From: Bryobacterales bacterium
GTDB taxonomy: Bacteria; Acidobacteriota; Terriglobia; Bryobacterales; Bryobacteraceae
Direction: 5' to 3'
Assembly: GCA_003132905.1 (NCBI GenBank)
Contig: PKZC01000411.1
Coordinates: forward strand, 8,616-16,831
DNA: 8,216 nucleotides
Shown here: in pieces, positions 7,019-8,216 of the stretch
Position numbering within the stretch: position 1 is the first letter of the stretch
How the letters are laid out: each line of letters opens with the position of its first letter
Made by a program: the position numbers and the translations under genes
Notes under the pieces: model-generated
Database searches by the model: none
What the model was told of the DNA's origin: nothing
The model's input: only the letters and a program-made list of their open reading frames with translations

Positions 7019-7308
7019 TACTTTGTGTCCTCCATAGAAGCATGAAAGCATGCAAACATGAACTCGCTCATGGTTTTGCCCTGATGGGTGGGGACGACTT
7101 TAACGATTCTGCACATCCTCGCGGGGGCCAACTCGGTTGCAGGGGCATCGGTTTCGCATCTGATTTCTTTTTTGAAGCGCCTCCCGGGGAGTCGCTGCGG
7201 TGGGACGTTAGCAGCGTTGGATCCGAAAGCGTCCGAGGTCCGGACAGTATGTTTAGGCATCTGCTTTACTTCTTTGGCTTTTATGCTTACATGGTTTGAT
7301 GATTTCAT
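7018..7308 (-). CDS. Possible small ORF translationally coupled to the methyltransferase
   Basis: A 96-residue frame from ATG 7308 (or 80 residues from ATG 7260) ends in TAA whose last base is the first base of the methyltransferase ATG (TAATG). The methyltransferase Shine-Dalgarno lies inside it. Such a one-base stop/start overlap is typical of genuine coupled genes. The product is basic in the middle (PGRRFKKEIR, residues 41-50), rich in M, H and C near its end (MSEFMFACFHASMEDTK), and matches no family I know. I see no helix-turn-helix, so it is not an obvious restriction-modification controller protein. Neither candidate start has a clear Shine-Dalgarno. The same frame stays open back to 7659, into the oppositely oriented GAF-like gene, so openness alone proves little. 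It could equally be untranslated leader. The call rests mainly on the coupling geometry. Confidence 0.33.
   Translation of the reverse strand: MKSSNHVSIKAKEVKQMPKHTVRTSDAFGSNAANVPPQRLPGRRFKKEIRCETDAPATELAPARMCRIVKVVPTHQGKTMSEFMFACFHASMEDTK
7028..7033 (-). promoter_or_regulatory. Shine-Dalgarno of the methyltransferase gene
   Basis: Read on the minus strand this is GGAGGA, 9 bases upstream of ATG 7018. It is the best ribosome-binding site in the window and decides the start against the in-frame ATG at 7051, which would place this site inside the coding region. It also lies inside the last codons of the possible upstream ORF. Confidence 0.75.
7048..7062 (+). repeat. Inverted repeat, left arm
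   Basis: GCATGCAAACATGAA here matches, at 14 of 15 positions, the reverse complement of 7304-7318. An additional AAGCATGAAA at 7038-7047 matches the reverse complement of 7303-7312. This arm lies just upstream of the methyltransferase Shine-Dalgarno. It may be a regulator-binding site or a chance product of reiterated GCATG words. Confidence 0.6.
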
Positions 7309-7318
7309 GCTTGCATGC
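7304..7318 (+). repeat. Inverted repeat, right arm
   Basis: TTCATGCTTGCATGC is the partner of 7048-7062, with 241 bases between the arms. It covers the ATG at 7308 of the possible small ORF, so the arms sit at both ends of that frame. No flanking target-site duplication is visible, so a transposable element is not supported. Confidence 0.6.
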
Positions 7319-7443
7319 ACCAATGATGCGCAGAGAGCGGCTATTTCGGGTTGGGCCCTAGGGGTTATCTGACGGCTGTGCGTCCATCGGCTATGGCGGA
7401 AGCGGACGCCTTCGATACAATAGTATTGGTCCCTGGTTTTTCC
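7309..7443. promoter_or_regulatory. Divergent intergenic region between the methyltransferase unit and the GAF-like gene
   Basis: This is the stretch most likely to carry outward promoters for both directions. On the plus strand TACAAT (7416-7421) resembles a -10 box 22 bases before ATG 7444, but no credible -35 box lies 16-18 bases upstream of it. On the minus strand I find no convincing promoter. A perfect 8-base palindrome CCCTAGGG is at 7356-7363, with no known meaning. Including the doubtful small ORF, the whole region 7019-7443 lacks any certain gene. Confidence 0.3.
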
Positions 7444-8216
7444 ATGAACGAAGCCACTAGCGAGTTGCTCGCCGACGCGAACGATATCGTTCGAGAGCAG
7501 TTGGCTCTCGCCTGGCGCGAGCATATCGAGCGCGTCCGGGATGTGCTGGAAGCGCAATGGCCCGAGCGCATGGAGCGCACGCTCGAAGAGACCGTCGCCG
7601 GATTGGCCGCGCGTCTGGAAGAAGAACATCAGGATGCCCTGCAAGCCCGGATACAGCAAACCAACCGCTCGGCCGAGACAACGCGCCGTGAACTGATCCA
7701 GAAGTTGAATCAGATCGCGCGCCGGCTACGCAGTTTCGAAAACGAACGGCAATGGAGCAACACGCTGGTGGATGCAACTCGGGGCTTTTGCGGGCGCGCG
7801 GCGTTGTTTCTGGTTCGCGATCGCACGCTGCATCTGGAAACTACGCGCAACTTCGACGACGCAGATCTGACGGACGGCGTTTCGCTCGAAGACGCCCCGG
7901 CCTTTGCGGCCACGGTTGAGACGCGGGACACCGTGGTTGCCATGCGATCGGCCAGTGAATTATCCCGGTCCATCGCCGGCTATTTGGGCGACGGGGACGA
8001 CAAGGTTTATTTGTTTCCGGTGATCACGCGACAATCTGTTCCGGCCGTGCTGTGCACCGATTCCGGGGAAATCGACGTCGATGCCCTAGAGCTTTTGGCG
8101 GCCATGGCAGGCACGGTCTTAAGCTCCCAACTTGCTGCTACAACTGCGCGAACTGCCCCTGTTGACGGGCTCGTCAACATCACGGTTCCAGCCACCGCGA
8201 CTCAAAAACCTGAGAT
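7444..8216 (+). CDS. Helical, coiled-coil-like protein with GAF-like domain, 3' end beyond the window
   Basis: At least 257 residues, still open at the window end. Residues 5-105 are highly charged and almost certainly helical (ERMERTLEETVAGLAARLEE, then QARIQQTNRSAETTRRELIQ), long enough for a coiled coil or signalling helix. Residues about 106-232 alternate strands and helices in a GAF-like order: WSNTLVDATRGFCGRAALFLVRD (helix then strand), HLETTRNF, VYLFPVITRQSVPAVLCTD (paired strands) and a closing helix ALELLAAMAGTVLSSQL. GAF domains bind small ligands or mediate dimerisation in sensory proteins; no ligand residues can be assigned. A Pro/Thr-rich linker begins near 236. Start: ATG 7444 is where charged helical sequence begins; an in-frame ATG at 7393 would add 17 residues with a different character. 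Neither has a good Shine-Dalgarno. The C-terminal output domain is unseen. GC-rich codon use resembles the left block, suggesting native chromosome. Confidence 0.7.
   Translation, partial: MNEATSELLADANDIVREQLALAWREHIERVRDVLEAQWPERMERTLEETVAGLAARLEEEHQDALQARIQQTNRSAETTRRELIQKLNQIARRLRSFENERQWSNTLVDATRGFCGRAALFLVRDRTLHLETTRNFDDADLTDGVSLEDAPAFAATVETRDTVVAMRSASELSRSIAGYLGDGDDKVYLFPVITRQSVPAVLCTDSGEIDVDALELLAAMAGTVLSSQLAATTARTAPVDGLVNITVPATATQKPE

Noticed and set aside
7042..7299. Plus-strand 85-residue frame in the methyltransferase leader, and another at 7088-7372.
   Set aside because: No Shine-Dalgarno, no recognisable motif, and both lie antisense to the coupled minus-strand frame.
7047..7319. 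A miniature inverted-repeat transposable element bounded by the 15-base arms.
   Set aside because: No target-site duplication flanks the arms and the right arm is internal to a plausible start region; repeats alone do not show mobility.
7309..7659. Minus-strand upstream extension of the small ORF, giving a 213-residue frame from 7659.
   Set aside because: It runs antisense through the start of the GAF-like gene, whose plus-strand frame has far better protein character; only the part from 7308 down is considered.
1..8216. CRISPR array, tRNA, rRNA or insertion sequence.
   Set aside because: No regularly spaced direct repeats, no cloverleaf-type sequence and no transposase-like frame were seen on either strand.

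Overview
The window looks like part of a moderately GC-rich bacterial chromosome, most likely from the Acidobacteriota (Bryobacterales/Solibacter-like). This guess rests on the style of the AsmA-like and GAF-like proteins and on the kind of CopG/RelE toxin-antitoxin pair present. It is an inference from protein flavour, not from a marker gene.

Left block (1-2904, + strand): the 3' part of a MobA/MocA-like nucleotidyltransferase, whose true start lies before base 1, overlaps by 4 bases (ATGA) a 778-residue AsmA-family envelope protein. The two are probably co-transcribed.

Middle block (2905-7443): a patch of accessory character. It holds a ribbon-helix-helix antitoxin (2981-3277, GTG start with a good Shine-Dalgarno). 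Overlapping the antitoxin is the intact N-terminus of a RelE/ParE-type toxin that is stopped after 43 residues; its decayed tail runs on to about 3440, so the antitoxin is now an orphan. Next come a 200-residue membrane protein of unknown function (3441-4043) and, convergent to it on the minus strand, a 965-residue N6-adenine DNA methyltransferase (7018-4121). The methyltransferase carries an N-terminal PD...ExK nuclease-like motif, the layout of a single-chain Type IIG-like restriction-modification enzyme. Its start codon shares a base with the stop of a possible 96-codon upstream ORF (TAATG), and 15-base inverted repeats lie near both ends of that ORF.

Right block (7444-8216, + strand): the 5' part of a protein with a long helical, coiled-coil-like N-terminus followed by a GAF-like domain, running off the window end.

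Taken together, a small defence-type cargo (restriction-modification enzyme plus a broken toxin-antitoxin module) sits between housekeeping-type genes. No tRNA, rRNA, CRISPR array, transposase or integrase was seen. The most informative points are the single-chain methyltransferase/nuclease with its unusual coupled leader, and the toxin-antitoxin module caught in decay.
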